Below are positions 15,519 to 24,300 of a stretch of 37,682 bases of DNA, in pieces. Source of the stretch: Gandjariella thermophila (lineage in GTDB: Bacteria > Actinomycetota > Actinomycetes > Mycobacteriales > Pseudonocardiaceae); assembly GCF_005405885.1 (NCBI RefSeq), contig NZ_BJFL01000042.1, forward strand, positions 1 to 37,682, given 5' to 3'. The notes beneath the pieces are model-generated. The model saw only the letters and a list, made by a program, of their open reading frames with translations, ran no database searches and had not been told where the DNA came from. The position numbers and the translations under genes are program-made. How positions within the stretch are numbered: the first letter of the stretch is position 1; each line of letters starts with the position of its first letter.

Positions 15519-16804
15519 CCGCGCTCCGCCGTCATGGCCGCGCCTTCCGGGGCGCCTGCCGCGGTAAGTGCTCCGCCGGCCTCGACGGCGTCCGAACCGG
15601 CCGGGGTGGTACGGCGCGGCGCACGCTCGGCGCATGCCCTCGCCCGCCTGGCCAGCGTGGTGACCAGGGATTCCAGCGGGCCGCGACCGGCGGTGGCCCG
15701 CCAGGCCAGGCCCAGCAGCAGCAGGGCGATCACCTGCAACACGTATCCGGTACCCGCGCCGTACGTGTCGTAGTCGGAGTTGATGAACTCGATGTGCAGC
15801 GCATAGCAGGTCAGCGTCATGGACCCGGCCGCCGACAGCGGCGCCAGTCCGATGTGGACGGCGCGGCGAACGGCGGGCCGGGTGAGGTGGCCGAGCGCGA
15901 GCAGCGCGCCGAGCAGCGAGACGGCGGTGCCGGTGGTGTGCACCAGATCGGGCGGGGTGCTGGTGTGCGGAGCGTTGACGGCCAGCCACCACCAGGTCGA
16001 GGTGGGAGTGGTGCCGTCGCCGCCGAGGGTGAGCATCTCGGTGGTCTCCGGCGCGGTGAGGACGCTGCCGGGCTGGGCCGCCCAGATGTGGGCCAGCCCG
16101 CCGTAGCGACCCAGCAGCAGCCACGAGGCGGCCGCGGCGCCGGCGGCGAGGACGGCGCCGGTGGCCAGCAGGGCGAGGGCGACGCGGAGGCGGGCCAGGT
16201 TGAGCCGGCCGACCACGATGCCGGCGGCCAGGTAGGCCATCCACGGCACGGCCGGGTACTCGCCGGTCAGCGACAGTTCGGAGAGCAGGGCGAGCGGTTG
16301 GTGCAGCAGCGAGCCGAGCGTCGGGTTGGTCAGGCTGGGCGGCGGCAGGTGCGGGAACAGGACGTGGCTGAGCACCGGTGTCCCGCCCGCGACGACCACG
16401 GCCAGTGCGGCCACCAGCGGAGTGGGCAGGAAGACCAGCGGGACGGCGAGCAGGAACATGATCGCGTAGTAGGGCAGGATCACCGCACCCAGTGCGGCGT
16501 CCGTGCCCACCCCGAGGGCGAGGCCGATGGCGCCGATGGCCAGCGCCCGGGTCACCAGGGCCGCGGCGGTGGGGCCGGCGTCGCGCGGCCGGACCCGGCA
16601 GCGGCCGGTCATGAACGCGATGCCCACGCCGGCCAGCACCGCGAAGGTGGCCGCCGCCCGGCCGCCGAAGACGGCGAACGACAGCGTCGGCCGGCCGGAG
16701 GGACCCTGCTCGTACAGCGAGTGGACGGCGATCATGCCGAGCAGCGCGACGCCCCGGGTGGCGTCCACGCCCACCAGCCGGGACCGTGCGGCACCCGCGC
16801 TCAT
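15515..16804 (-). CDS. Polytopic acyltransferase-like membrane protein (HGSNAT/DUF1624/DUF418 type)
   Basis: 429 residues; ATG 16804 overlaps the preceding stop by 4 nt. It opens with RSRLVGVDATRGVALLGMIAVHSL, the signature of heparan-alpha-glucosaminide acetyltransferase-like and DUF418-like proteins. About ten membrane helices follow, for example TLSFAVFGGRAAATFAVLAG, ALAIGAIGLALGVGTDAALG, YYAIMFLLAVPLVFLPTPLV and YVLQVIALLLLGLAW. The conserved SLTGEYPAVPWMAYLAAGI and LTCYALHIEFIN segments are also present. Such proteins transfer acyl groups across the membrane or act in transport. Located between two BPL_N genes and behind the Pls-type synthetase, it is a plausible modifying or export step for that product. 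The last ~50 residues are hydrophilic and low-complexity. Confidence 0.78.
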   Translation of the reverse strand: MSAGAARSRLVGVDATRGVALLGMIAVHSLYEQGPSGRPTLSFAVFGGRAAATFAVLAGVGIAFMTGRCRVRPRDAGPTAAALVTRALAIGAIGLALGVGTDAALGAVILPYYAIMFLLAVPLVFLPTPLVAALAVVVAGGTPVLSHVLFPHLPPPSLTNPTLGSLLHQPLALLSELSLTGEYPAVPWMAYLAAGIVVGRLNLARLRVALALLATGAVLAAGAAAASWLLLGRYGGLAHIWAAQPGSVLTAPETTEMLTLGGDGTTPTSTWWWLAVNAPHTSTPPDLVHTTGTAVSLLGALLALGHLTRPAVRRAVHIGLAPLSAAGSMTLTCYALHIEFINSDYDTYGAGTGYVLQVIALLLLGLAWRATAGRGPLESLVTTLARRARACAERAPRRTTPAGSDAVEAGGALTAAGAPEGAAMTAERG

Positions 16805-17511
16805 CGGGCCATCACCGCGTCCACCAGGTCGAGGCCCAGGTCGGTGCCGTACCGCCGAGGCACGTCCAGGCCGGCGTCGGTGTACCAGTCCTCGGTGGCC
16901 TCCGGGTGCGGGCCGACCACGCCGACCCGGCCGGAGCCGAACGGGGCCACCAGCGCGGCGATCGTCCCGTTCGGATAGTTGGCAAGCACCGAGGCGTCGG
17001 CGCCGGAACGCACCCAGAAGTACGGCCCGTCCTGGAAGAACAGCCGCCGGCGCCGGCCCCGCCAGGTCACCTCCACCTCGGTGTTGTCCTCGGAGTCGAC
17101 GGTGGCGCCGCCCGAGGCGATGTACTGGTCGGTGTCCCCGGGCAGCAGGCCGAACCCCGGTGTGGCGCCGGCGAGGTAGCCGCCCAGGCAGAACCCGAGA
17201 TACCGGCCGCCGCCGTGCACGAACCGCCGGATCTCGTCGCGGTGCCGGCGCAGGTGGCGGTAGCCGTGCGCGAGCGTGCCACCGCCGGGTTGCGCGTACA
17301 CCGCCGCGCCGGCGAGGACGTCGCCGGTGAGCGGCAGGTCCTCGTCCGGCCCGACGAAGTGGACGCCGAACCCCCACCGGCTGGCGCCGAGCAGCTCGGC
17401 CACCGCCTCGGGGCAGCCGGGCACGGCGGCCGGTCCGCGGTAGACCAGCGCCACCGGGGCGTCGCCGGCGCCGGAACGTTTCCCGCGCCACAGACGAGTC
17501 AGCCAGGACAT
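16801..17511 (-). CDS. Cytosolic BPL_N (glutamine-amidotransferase-like) protein
   Basis: 236 residues. The start ATG at 17511 shares one base with the synthetase stop (TGATG), implying coupled translation. There is no signal peptide. BPL_N features are ALVYRGPAAVPGCPEAVAEL, AAVYAQPGGGTL, the elbow GRYLGFCLGGYLAGATPGF with nucleophile Cys near residue 107, FFQDGPYFWV, and RVGVVGPHPEATEDWY. In known relatives the fold hydrolyses amide bonds or transfers glutamine-derived ammonia. No synthetase partner domain is fused here. A role in trimming, cyclising or amidating the amino-acid product of the adjacent NRPS is the contextual inference. Confidence 0.82.
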   Translation of the reverse strand: MSWLTRLWRGKRSGAGDAPVALVYRGPAAVPGCPEAVAELLGASRWGFGVHFVGPDEDLPLTGDVLAGAAVYAQPGGGTLAHGYRHLRRHRDEIRRFVHGGGRYLGFCLGGYLAGATPGFGLLPGDTDQYIASGGATVDSEDNTEVEVTWRGRRRRLFFQDGPYFWVRSGADASVLANYPNGTIAALVAPFGSGRVGVVGPHPEATEDWYTDAGLDVPRRYGTDLGLDLVDAVMAR

Positions 17512-20500
17512 CAGGCGGCCACTTCCTCGGTTTCTTCGGTGTTCGCGCTGTCGGTGGTGGTGACGGCTTGGGCGGGGATGCCGCGCCAGCGGGTGCCGGC
17601 GGTGAGGTGTTCGCCCTTCATCAGCAGTGACAGCGAGCCCAGGCAGGCGCCCTCGCCGACCACCGAGTCGTAGAGCACGATGGCCCGGGTGCCCAGGGTG
17701 GCGCCGGCGCCCACGGTGACCGTGGACATCTTCATCACCCGGTCCTCAAACAGGTGAGTCTGCAGCGACACCTCGGTGCCCACCACGGCGTCGTCGCCGA
17801 TGTGGACCAGGTCGAACTCGGTGAGGTAGGTGGTGCCGATCCAGGTGCGGCGGCCGATGCGGGCGCCGAACCAGCGCAGCACCATGGGCAGGAACGGCGT
17901 GCCGACCAACAGGCCGACGCCGGCGGGTACGGCGGCGGCCTCGTACAGGCCGGTAACGAACTCGGTGCGGCGCACGAACGGGCTCCACAGCGGTTCGACC
18001 CGGGGTTGGTAGGTGCCGATGAGGTTGCGCTTGACCGCCGCGCAGTACCCGATCACCGCGGTGGACACGGCGATGGCCACCAGCGGCGAGACCAGCGCAG
18101 GGATGGGCAGGTCCCGCCCGTTGGCCAGGTACGACAGCGCCAGCAGGTACAGGTAGAACCCCATGGCCAGCACGGTGGCCGGCAGCGTGGCCCTGGCGAA
18201 CTCGATGCCCAGCCGGTGCGCGACCACGGCCCTGGTCGGGCGGTAGGTGTCGGCCTCGGCGAAGTCGCCGGAGTCCTGGCGCACCGGCAGGTGCATCGCC
18301 GGTGAGCCCAGCCAGGACGTGTCCTCCGGGATCCGTTCCTCCGGGGGCACGGTGGCCACCCCGACCAGCGACCCCGCGCCCATCGTCGTGCCGGCGGGGA
18401 CGACGGCGGCGTTGCCGACGAAGGCGCGGCGGCCGACCTCGGTGGGGTGGAAGGCCACCCGCCCGGCGGCGAACGTGGCCGCGCCGACGCTGGCCATGTC
18501 GGCCACGAAGCTCTCCTCGCCCAGCACCAGCAGGTCCGGGTCCAGGTGCGCGGCCGTGGACACCTCCGCCCGCGCGCCCACCCGCGCGCCCAACGCCCGC
18601 AGCCAGGGCGAGGTGTAGAGGGTGGCGTAGAGGGAGTTGGTGAACATCAGGCTGAACTCCAGCAGCTTGTCCGCCACCCACTTGCGCACTCCCAACCAGG
18701 ACCGCAGCGGGTGGATGCCCACCGGCACCCGGGGCAGTACCAGGCGCTTGCCCACCGCCACGATCAGACACACCGTGGCCACGTAGACGGGGCCGGCCGG
18801 GATGGTGGCGGCCAACCCGGCCAGCACCCCCCAGCCGAGCAACGCCCACCACACCAGCGCCACCGACGGCAGGATCATCGCGATCGCCGCCAGTTCCAAC
18901 CCGGCCAAACCGATCAGCGCGGCGGCCACATGCCAGACGCGCCAGCCCCGCAGCCGGCCGCGGCTGGCCAGCATGGTCTCGGTGACATCGTCCAACGCCG
19001 GGCGGGGCTGGGCCGGCGACCCCGCCCACCGTGCCCCCGCCGGGACGCGTTCGCCGCCCAGTGCGGACTGCTCGGCCAGCGCGGCACGCTCACCCAGCTC
19101 CGCGCCCGGGTCGAGCACGGCGTTGGCGCCGACGAACGCGCCCGCCCCGATCCGGATCGGGGCCACCACCACCCAACCGTCCTCCACCCGCCACGGCCGT
19201 AACGCCACCCCGTAGCCGATTGCCGCGTCCGCCCCGATCTCGACCAGGCGGGGCAGGCTGATCGTGCTGGTGGCGATGCTGGCCCGCCGACCCACCCGGG
19301 CGCCCAGCGCCCGCAGATATGCCGGCATCAGCGGCGACCCGGACACCACCGGCAGCGCGCCCACCGCCAGCAGCAGATCGGCGGCCCACAGCCGCAGATA
19401 CGTCGGCCCCCACAACCGGTAGCGGCCCGGGCGGATCCCCGCGGTCAGCGGGCGCACCAACACCACCGGCACCACCCAGCGCACCCCGAGATAGGAGACC
19501 AGGATGGCCGCCAGCAACTGGGCCAGCACCCCGACCGAGACGAACCCGTTGTTCTGGGTGTACACATCGGACACCGGCAGGGTGATCAGCAGCATCAGCG
19601 CGTACAGCGCCACCGCCTGCACACCCCCTGCGGCGGCGATCCGCCGGCGGGAATGCCGCACCGGCGCCACCCGCGGCGGCGCCGTCACCCCGGCCGACGA
19701 TGCGGCCGCGGCCAGCCGCGCGGCCAGCCTCCGGACGGTCGGGTGCGCGTAGACGTCCCGCACCGCGGCCTCCACGCCCTGCTCACGCAGCACCGACACC
19801 ACCCGCGCGGCCAGCAGCGAATGCCCGCCCAGCTCGGTGAAGAAGTCGGCCTCCACCGACAGCGACTCCGCCTCGATCCCGAACGCCTCCGCCCACACCG
19901 CACGGAGCTGGCGTTCGGTCGCGGTGCACGGGCCCACCACCGGGCCATCGGTCACGGCCAGTCGCCGACCCGAGGGTGCGGGCAGCCGGGAGCGGTCCAC
20001 CTTCCCGCTGGGCATCGTCGGTAACGAGCCCACTACGTCCACAAAGGACGGCGTCATGTAGCCGGGCAACCGCCGCCGCAACCGCTCGCTCAACCCCCGC
20101 ACCAACGCATCCCCACCCGCGGCAGCGTCCGGGGTGGGCACGATGTAGGCGGCCAACTCCCGCACCGGCTCACCCTCGCCGGCATCCGTGCCCGGCAGCG
20201 GAACCAACGCCGCCACCGCCTCGGCCACCCCCGGGTCCTCCAGCAACACCGTCTCGATCTCCCCCAGATCGACGCGATGCCCGCGAATCTTCACCTCCGC
20301 ATCCGCCCGCCCCAGATACTCGATCTCCCCCTCGACCGTGACCCGACCCAGATCCCCGGTGCGATACAACCGGCCGCCCGGCCCCGCCAGCGGATGGTCG
20401 ATGAACCGCTGCGCGGTCAACTCCGGACGACCCACATACCCCCGCGCCACCCCCGGACCCCCGAGACAGATCTCCCCCACCTCACCGTCGGGAACCACCC

Positions 20501-21545
20501 GGCCGTCCTCGTCCAGAATCACCACCGAATACGTGGGCAACGGCCGCCCGATCGTCACCGGCCGATCCGGCGTGAGTTCACACCACGTCGCCGTCACCGT
20601 GGCCTCGGTCGGCCCGTAGGTGTTGAGCATCCGCCGCCCGGGCCGCGCCCACCGCGCCACCAAACCCCGCGGACACGCCTCCCCGCCCACCAGCAAACTC
20701 CGCACCCGGGGCAGGTCCCGCGGGATCGTCGCCAGCAACGTCGGAACGCAATACAAAACCGTCACCCGCGCGGCGTCCAAAAAATCCGCCAACTCGGCCC
20801 CCAGACGGCGAGAATCATTCGGACCCGCCACCACAGTCGCCCCGACCGCCCAGGTCGGCCAGATCTCCTCGATGGAGAAATCGAACGCGATCGTCATCCC
20901 CTGATACACCCGATCCCCGGGGCGCACGTCATACACCTGCGGCACCACCGCCAGAAAATTGCAAATCGACGACTGTGCCACCTCCACCCCCTTGGGCCGA
21001 CCACTCGACCCCGAGGTGTAAATCACGTACGCCGCCGGATCCCCGGCATCCGCCACCACCGGCCGGGACCGCGGCGCCGCGGCCAACTCCGCCACCGCCG
21101 CATCCAGCGCCAACACCGGCCGGTCCAGCCCCCCGGTCAGCGCGACCAGATCGCCCGCGGTCACCACCAGGTCAACGTCCGCGTCCTCGGCGATGTAGGC
21201 CACCCGGTCCGCCGGCGCTCCCGGGTCAACCGGTACGAAGGCCGCCCCGGACTTGCCCACGCCCAACAGGGCCACATACGTCTCCACCGACCGGTGCAAC
21301 AGGATCGCCACCCGGCAGCCCGCTCCGACACCCCGCGCACGCAACACGTGCGCCAACTGGTTGGCCCGCTCGTCCAGTTCCCAGTAGGTGAGACGCTCCC
21401 TCCCGCACTCCACGGCCACCGCCGATGGGACCGCGTCGCAGGTTTTCTCGAACACCTGATGCATCCGCCGCACCGGCCGGCGCACCCGATCGTGCCGCGT
21501 CGTGTCGACATCCGCGCTGGTCATCGCCGACGCATAGCCAGACAT
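17511..21545 (-). CDS. Pls/PosA-family membrane non-ribosomal peptide synthetase
   Basis: 1344 residues; ATG 21545 (MSGYASAM) has GGGGGAG just upstream. Domain order: adenylation (about 35-515) with YVIYTSGSSGRPKGVEV, FDFSIEEIW, NTYGPTEATVTATW, YRTGDLG, GRADAEVKIRGHRVDLGEIE and MPSGKVDRSRLP. Then a carrier domain near 572 with GGHSLLAARV, whose Ser takes phosphopantetheine. About six membrane helices are interleaved with three hexapeptide (left-handed beta-helix) domains: GARVGRRASIATSTISLPRL, GARVGARAEVSTAAHLDPDL and ARIGRRTWIGTTYLTEFDLV. There is no thioesterase or classic condensation domain. This is the architecture of epsilon-poly-L-lysine synthetase, in which the tandem C-terminal domains form isopeptide bonds iteratively. 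The activated amino acid cannot be read reliably from sequence; acidic residues after FDFS would suit a basic side chain. First gene of a tight four-gene unit. Confidence 0.92.
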   Translation of the reverse strand: MSGYASAMTSADVDTTRHDRVRRPVRRMHQVFEKTCDAVPSAVAVECGRERLTYWELDERANQLAHVLRARGVGAGCRVAILLHRSVETYVALLGVGKSGAAFVPVDPGAPADRVAYIAEDADVDLVVTAGDLVALTGGLDRPVLALDAAVAELAAAPRSRPVVADAGDPAAYVIYTSGSSGRPKGVEVAQSSICNFLAVVPQVYDVRPGDRVYQGMTIAFDFSIEEIWPTWAVGATVVAGPNDSRRLGAELADFLDAARVTVLYCVPTLLATIPRDLPRVRSLLVGGEACPRGLVARWARPGRRMLNTYGPTEATVTATWCELTPDRPVTIGRPLPTYSVVILDEDGRVVPDGEVGEICLGGPGVARGYVGRPELTAQRFIDHPLAGPGGRLYRTGDLGRVTVEGEIEYLGRADAEVKIRGHRVDLGEIETVLLEDPGVAEAVAALVPLPGTDAGEGEPVRELAAYIVPTPDAAAGGDALVRGLSERLRRRLPGYMTPSFVDVVGSLPTMPSGKVDRSRLPAPSGRRLAVTDGPVVGPCTATERQLRAVWAEAFGIEAESLSVEADFFTELGGHSLLAARVVSVLREQGVEAAVRDVYAHPTVRRLAARLAAAASSAGVTAPPRVAPVRHSRRRIAAAGGVQAVALYALMLLITLPVSDVYTQNNGFVSVGVLAQLLAAILVSYLGVRWVVPVVLVRPLTAGIRPGRYRLWGPTYLRLWAADLLLAVGALPVVSGSPLMPAYLRALGARVGRRASIATSTISLPRLVEIGADAAIGYGVALRPWRVEDGWVVVAPIRIGAGAFVGANAVLDPGAELGERAALAEQSALGGERVPAGARWAGSPAQPRPALDDVTETMLASRGRLRGWRVWHVAAALIGLAGLELAAIAMILPSVALVWWALLGWGVLAGLAATIPAGPVYVATVCLIVAVGKRLVLPRVPVGIHPLRSWLGVRKWVADKLLEFSLMFTNSLYATLYTSPWLRALGARVGARAEVSTAAHLDPDLLVLGEESFVADMASVGAATFAAGRVAFHPTEVGRRAFVGNAAVVPAGTTMGAGSLVGVATVPPEERIPEDTSWLGSPAMHLPVRQDSGDFAEADTYRPTRAVVAHRLGIEFARATLPATVLAMGFYLYLLALSYLANGRDLPIPALVSPLVAIAVSTAVIGYCAAVKRNLIGTYQPRVEPLWSPFVRRTEFVTGLYEAAAVPAGVGLLVGTPFLPMVLRWFGARIGRRTWIGTTYLTEFDLVHIGDDAVVGTEVSLQTHLFEDRVMKMSTVTVGAGATLGTRAIVLYDSVVGEGACLGSLSLLMKGEHLTAGTRWRGIPAQAVTTTDSANTEETEEVAA

Positions 21546-22030
21546 GACTCCCCCATGGCTGTGCACCTTCGTCAATGTCGCCGCCCTCGCTCCCGGTGCC
21601 CGAACCCGGTTACAGAATGTGTTCGCCAAGGTCAGAACTCACCCAACGGAAACATCTCTGTCACCCGGTTGACTATTACGTTGAATACCAAACATCTGGG
21701 CGGCGCCAAACAGGCAGCCTGCTCTCGTCCGCGACCGGCTACCGGGGCGTCAACAGAGATTTCACCGCCGGCCATGCAAGGCAGCCCCGCCGGAGCCGCG
21801 CGGCACCGATCCTCCCGCCCGGCTCAGGACGACTTATGCCGGAAATGACCAGATAACGTCACCGCCAAATTGGACAAAACGACGACAACGCGACCCGCGT
21901 GCCGTATAGTTCGCGAAACTCGACGACGACCCCGGAAAACCCGGCGAAGGGCAACAAAAGGGCATTACGGTACCCGAATGGGAGTAATGACCCCGCCGAC
22001 ATGGAGTGATAAAGATCACGCCACCGGTGT
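21546..22030. other. Intergenic region upstream of the Pls-type gene
   Basis: No gene is seen. The part next to the synthetase start (21620-21720) is A+T-richer than its surroundings and is the likely leftward promoter zone, but no clear -10/-35 pair stands out. A TATAGT hexamer at 21905-21910 is oriented rightward. The right end runs into the kinase remnant. Confidence 0.4.
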
Positions 22031-22189
22031 CGGGACTCGGCCCGCAGTGACCGGGCCGTGGGCACCGCGCTCGGGCTGTGGATCATCCGTGGCCTGGCCC
22101 GCTCCTACGGCGGCGACGCCTGGTACGAACCCGATCCGGCCGGTAGCGCCCGCTTCTGCCTGCGCCTGCCGATGATGTGGCGGATCTGA
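22031..22189 (+). pseudogene. C-terminal remnant of a sensor histidine kinase ATPase domain
   Basis: The frame reads RDSARSDRAVGTALGLWIIR, GLARSYGGDAWYEPDPAGSA, RFCLRLP and stops at 22187-22189. This is the end of an HATPase_c domain: the G2 box GTxLGLWI, the GG turn and the last strands. About 50 codons remain; upstream the frame is stopped at 22010-22012 and no N-box or dimerisation helix precedes it. No start or ribosome site is present, so it is debris from a deleted two-component kinase. Confidence 0.6.
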
Positions 22190-22261
22190 TCTTCGTTGTG
22201 TCGACTCACACTCCCGCCCGGCCGCACCGGCGGGTGGCCGGTGCCCGGTTACAGTTATGGT

Positions 22262-22651
22262 GTGCGGCGCGGTACCGGCAGCGGGGTGTCTGGCTGGCTG
22301 CTGCTGTGTTCACTCGCGCTCGGTTTGGTGCTGATGCATCACGCACCCGCCAGCGAGCAGCACATGGGCACGATGAGCCCGCCGGTAGTGGCCAGCGCGA
22401 CGGTTTCGGCGCCGGCGATGTCGCCTTCGGACGGGTCCGGGCGGGGCGAGTCCCACGTCCTGATGCACATGTGCCTGGCCGTCATCGGCGCGTTCGGTGC
22501 CGTTCTCGCGCTTGTCGGCGCCTTCCTCGGCCTGCCGCGACGGTTCGGCGCCGACGGTGGGCCGCCGGCGCGTGTCGGGCTGTTCCGCACCGACCGCCCA
22601 CCCGGAGGCGGTCGTACCGTTCTCACCTCCTTGTGCGTGTTGCGGCTGTGA
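22262..22651 (+). CDS. DUF6153-type small membrane protein
   Basis: 129 residues from GTG 22262 (VRRGTGSGVSGWLLLCSLAL); an upstream TTG at 22196 would add 22 weakly supported residues. Two membrane helices are predicted (WLLLCSLALGLVLMHH and HMCLAVIGAFGAVLALVGAFLG). A His/Met-rich loop lies between them (HHAPASEQHMGTMSPP ... HVLMHMC), and a Pro/Arg tail ends in LTSLCVLRL. This matches the actinobacterial DUF6153 pattern, usually found directly before a DUF305 lipoprotein gene, as here (81-nt gap). The His/Met content suggests metal (copper) handling at the membrane, but no function is proven. A TACAGT hexamer about 10 nt ahead of the GTG could be a -10 box for a leaderless transcript. Confidence 0.65.
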   Translation: MRRGTGSGVSGWLLLCSLALGLVLMHHAPASEQHMGTMSPPVVASATVSAPAMSPSDGSGRGESHVLMHMCLAVIGAFGAVLALVGAFLGLPRRFGADGGPPARVGLFRTDRPPGGGRTVLTSLCVLRL

Positions 22652-22732
22652 TCCGTCCGCCGCGGGGTAGCACGCGCTGCCCCACGCCCGGACGCACGGC
22701 TTTCGACACAACCGAGGAGAAGTGAGAGCACA

Positions 22733-23389
22733 ATGCGCACGTCCGTTGTCGGCACGGGCCTGGCCGCGCTCGCGGCCCTGGCCCTCATTGCCGGTTGCGC
22801 CAACGACTCGATGCCCGGCATGCAGCACAACGCGCCGAGCACACCTTCGACGGGCGCCCAAGGGGACCACAACCAGGCGGACGTCAGCTTCGCCGAACAG
22901 ATGATCCCGCACCACCAGGGCGCGATCGCGATGGCCGCCATGGTCGCCACGCACACCACCAATCCCCAGATCCGCGATCTGGCCACCCGCATCCAGAATG
23001 CGCAGCAGCCCGAGATCACCCAGATGACCGCATGGCTGTCCCGGTGGGATGGCGCCGCGGCGACGCCCACGTCGCCGATGCCGGAGGCGAACCACGGTCC
23101 GATGGGTCCCATGCCCTCCGGTTCCGGCATGCCCGGCATGGGATCCATGGGCTCGGTTCCCGGGATGATGACCCCGGAGGAGATGGGGCAACTGCAACAG
23201 GCGAACGGTGCCGATTTCGACCGAATGTGGCTGCAGATGATGATCAAGCATCATCAGGGTGCCATTGACATGGCGAAGACCGAGCTTGCGCAGGGCAGCA
23301 ACGCCGAGGCCAAGGAACTCGCCCAGAAGATCATCGACGCGCAGCAGGCCGAGATCACCCAGATGCGGAGCTTGTCGCGGTCGAGCTGA
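22733..23389 (+). CDS. DUF305 lipoprotein
   Basis: 218 residues from ATG 22733, behind GAGGAGAAG. It begins with a lipoprotein signal (VGTGLAALAALALIAGC, lipobox LIAGC, lipidated Cys at residue 22). Two DUF305 half-repeats follow, each with a four-helix-type core: FAEQMIPHHQGAIAMAAMVA ... QQPEITQMTAWL and FDRMWLQMMIKHHQGAIDMA ... QQAEITQMRSL. The HHQGA motif with surrounding Met/His is the family hallmark and recalls a ferritin-like metal site. A Met/Pro/Gly linker joins the halves. It should be anchored outside the membrane. Relatives often accompany copper or oxidative stress genes, but the activity is unknown. A strong terminator follows 7 nt after the stop. Confidence 0.88.
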   Translation: MRTSVVGTGLAALAALALIAGCANDSMPGMQHNAPSTPSTGAQGDHNQADVSFAEQMIPHHQGAIAMAAMVATHTTNPQIRDLATRIQNAQQPEITQMTAWLSRWDGAAATPTSPMPEANHGPMGPMPSGSGMPGMGSMGSVPGMMTPEEMGQLQQANGADFDRMWLQMMIKHHQGAIDMAKTELAQGSNAEAKELAQKIIDAQQAEITQMRSLSRSS

Positions 23390-23396
23390 CCCACGC

Positions 23397-23427
23397 GGCC
23401 GGGGGCGGCGCGAAGCCGCCCCCGGCC
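23397..23427. terminator. Terminator hairpin after the DUF305 gene
   Basis: A perfect 13-bp GC stem (23397-23409 with 23415-23427) with loop gcgaa lies between convergent genes. Confidence 0.8.
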
Positions 23428-23476
23428 CAGGGGTTGGCGGAAACTCGACACCCTGCCCGGGTGGCGCACGGGATGA

Positions 23477-24076
23477 TCACCCGACGCGCGCCCCGCGTAG
23501 CTGGGCCGCGGTGGTCGCGCCGGGGCCGGGTGGCCGCCAGGTCCAGGTGTGCACGTCGGCGAACCCGGCCGCCTCGACCGCCGCGGCCAGCGCGGCGAGC
23601 CCGCCAGGCAGCCACTTGAGATGCGTGGACAGCAGCAGGCGTCCACCGGGCCGCAGAACCCGGTGCAGTTCGGTGAATCCCGCATGCCAGTCGGGCCACA
23701 GGAAGACGTTGTTGACCGAGAGCACGACGTCCACCGACTGGTCGGGTTGGCCGGTCTGCTCGGCGGTGCCGGGTCGCAGCCGCACGCGTCCCTGCCGGAC
23801 GAGGTCGGCACACCGACGTCGGCAGGTCGCGAGCATGAGATCCGACGGATCGATCCCGACCACCCGCGCCGAGCGCTCTCCGGCGGTCCGCAGACCCACC
23901 CCGGGACCGGGGCCGACGACCAGGACGGCGTCCGACTCGTGGAGTTCGGCCAACTCGACCATGTGGCGCTCGGTGGCGGCGTTGCCGCGCGCCATCAACC
24001 AGCCGCCGATGCGACCGAGGAGGCCATGCGGACAACCGAAGCCCGCCTGCTGAAGCGCCCTGCCGACGGTGCTCAT
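23477..24076 (-). CDS. Class I SAM-dependent methyltransferase
   Basis: 199 residues from ATG 24076. SAM-binding motif I is AVLVVGPGPGVGLRTAG, motif II VVGIDPSDLML, a DVVLSVNNVFLWPDW post-II segment, and a HRVLRPGGRLLLSTH motif. This is the usual Methyltransf_11 layout. The N-terminus has GCPHGLLGRIGGWLMARGN AATERHMVEL, as in UbiE-like/actinobacterial small methyltransferases. The substrate cannot be assigned. It is convergent with the DUF305 gene. Its own promoter must lie in the 24077-24194 gap; that gap also carries the end of the next unit's terminator region. Confidence 0.85.
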   Translation of the reverse strand: MSTVGRALQQAGFGCPHGLLGRIGGWLMARGNAATERHMVELAELHESDAVLVVGPGPGVGLRTAGERSARVVGIDPSDLMLATCRRRCADLVRQGRVRLRPGTAEQTGQPDQSVDVVLSVNNVFLWPDWHAGFTELHRVLRPGGRLLLSTHLKWLPGGLAALAAAVEAAGFADVHTWTWRPPGPGATTAAQLRGARVG

Positions 24077-24194
24077 GACGCCCTACCTTTCCGCGAGTTC
24101 TCGCGCGACCTGGCAGGCCATGGCGCGCGAGGTGGTCGAGTTGGCTCACGCGCTTGACGCACCCATGAGGGAGCCATCCCACCGCACGGCATGG

Positions 24195-24218
24195 CGGGAC
24201 TTCATCAGGGAAGTCCCG
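24195..24218 (-). terminator. Terminator-like hairpin after the reductase gene
   Basis: A perfect 9-bp stem (24195-24203 with 24210-24218) and 6-nt loop lie about 80 nt beyond the stop of the leftward gene ending at 24301. Confidence 0.5.
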
Positions 24219-24300
24219 GAGATCCGCCCGGAAGCCCGCGTGACCCCGGGCCGGCCCGCGCCGTCACCCCGGTCGACGCGGCGGGCGCGAAACCAAACGG

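Noticed and set aside
20277-21848. Long rightward frame opposite the Pls-type A domain
   Set aside because: Antisense shadow of the synthetase gene; His/Pro/Arg-rich translation with no domain.
21870-22175. Rightward 101-codon frame across the kinase remnant
   Set aside because: The remnant is coded in a different frame, in which the HATPase motifs are visible.
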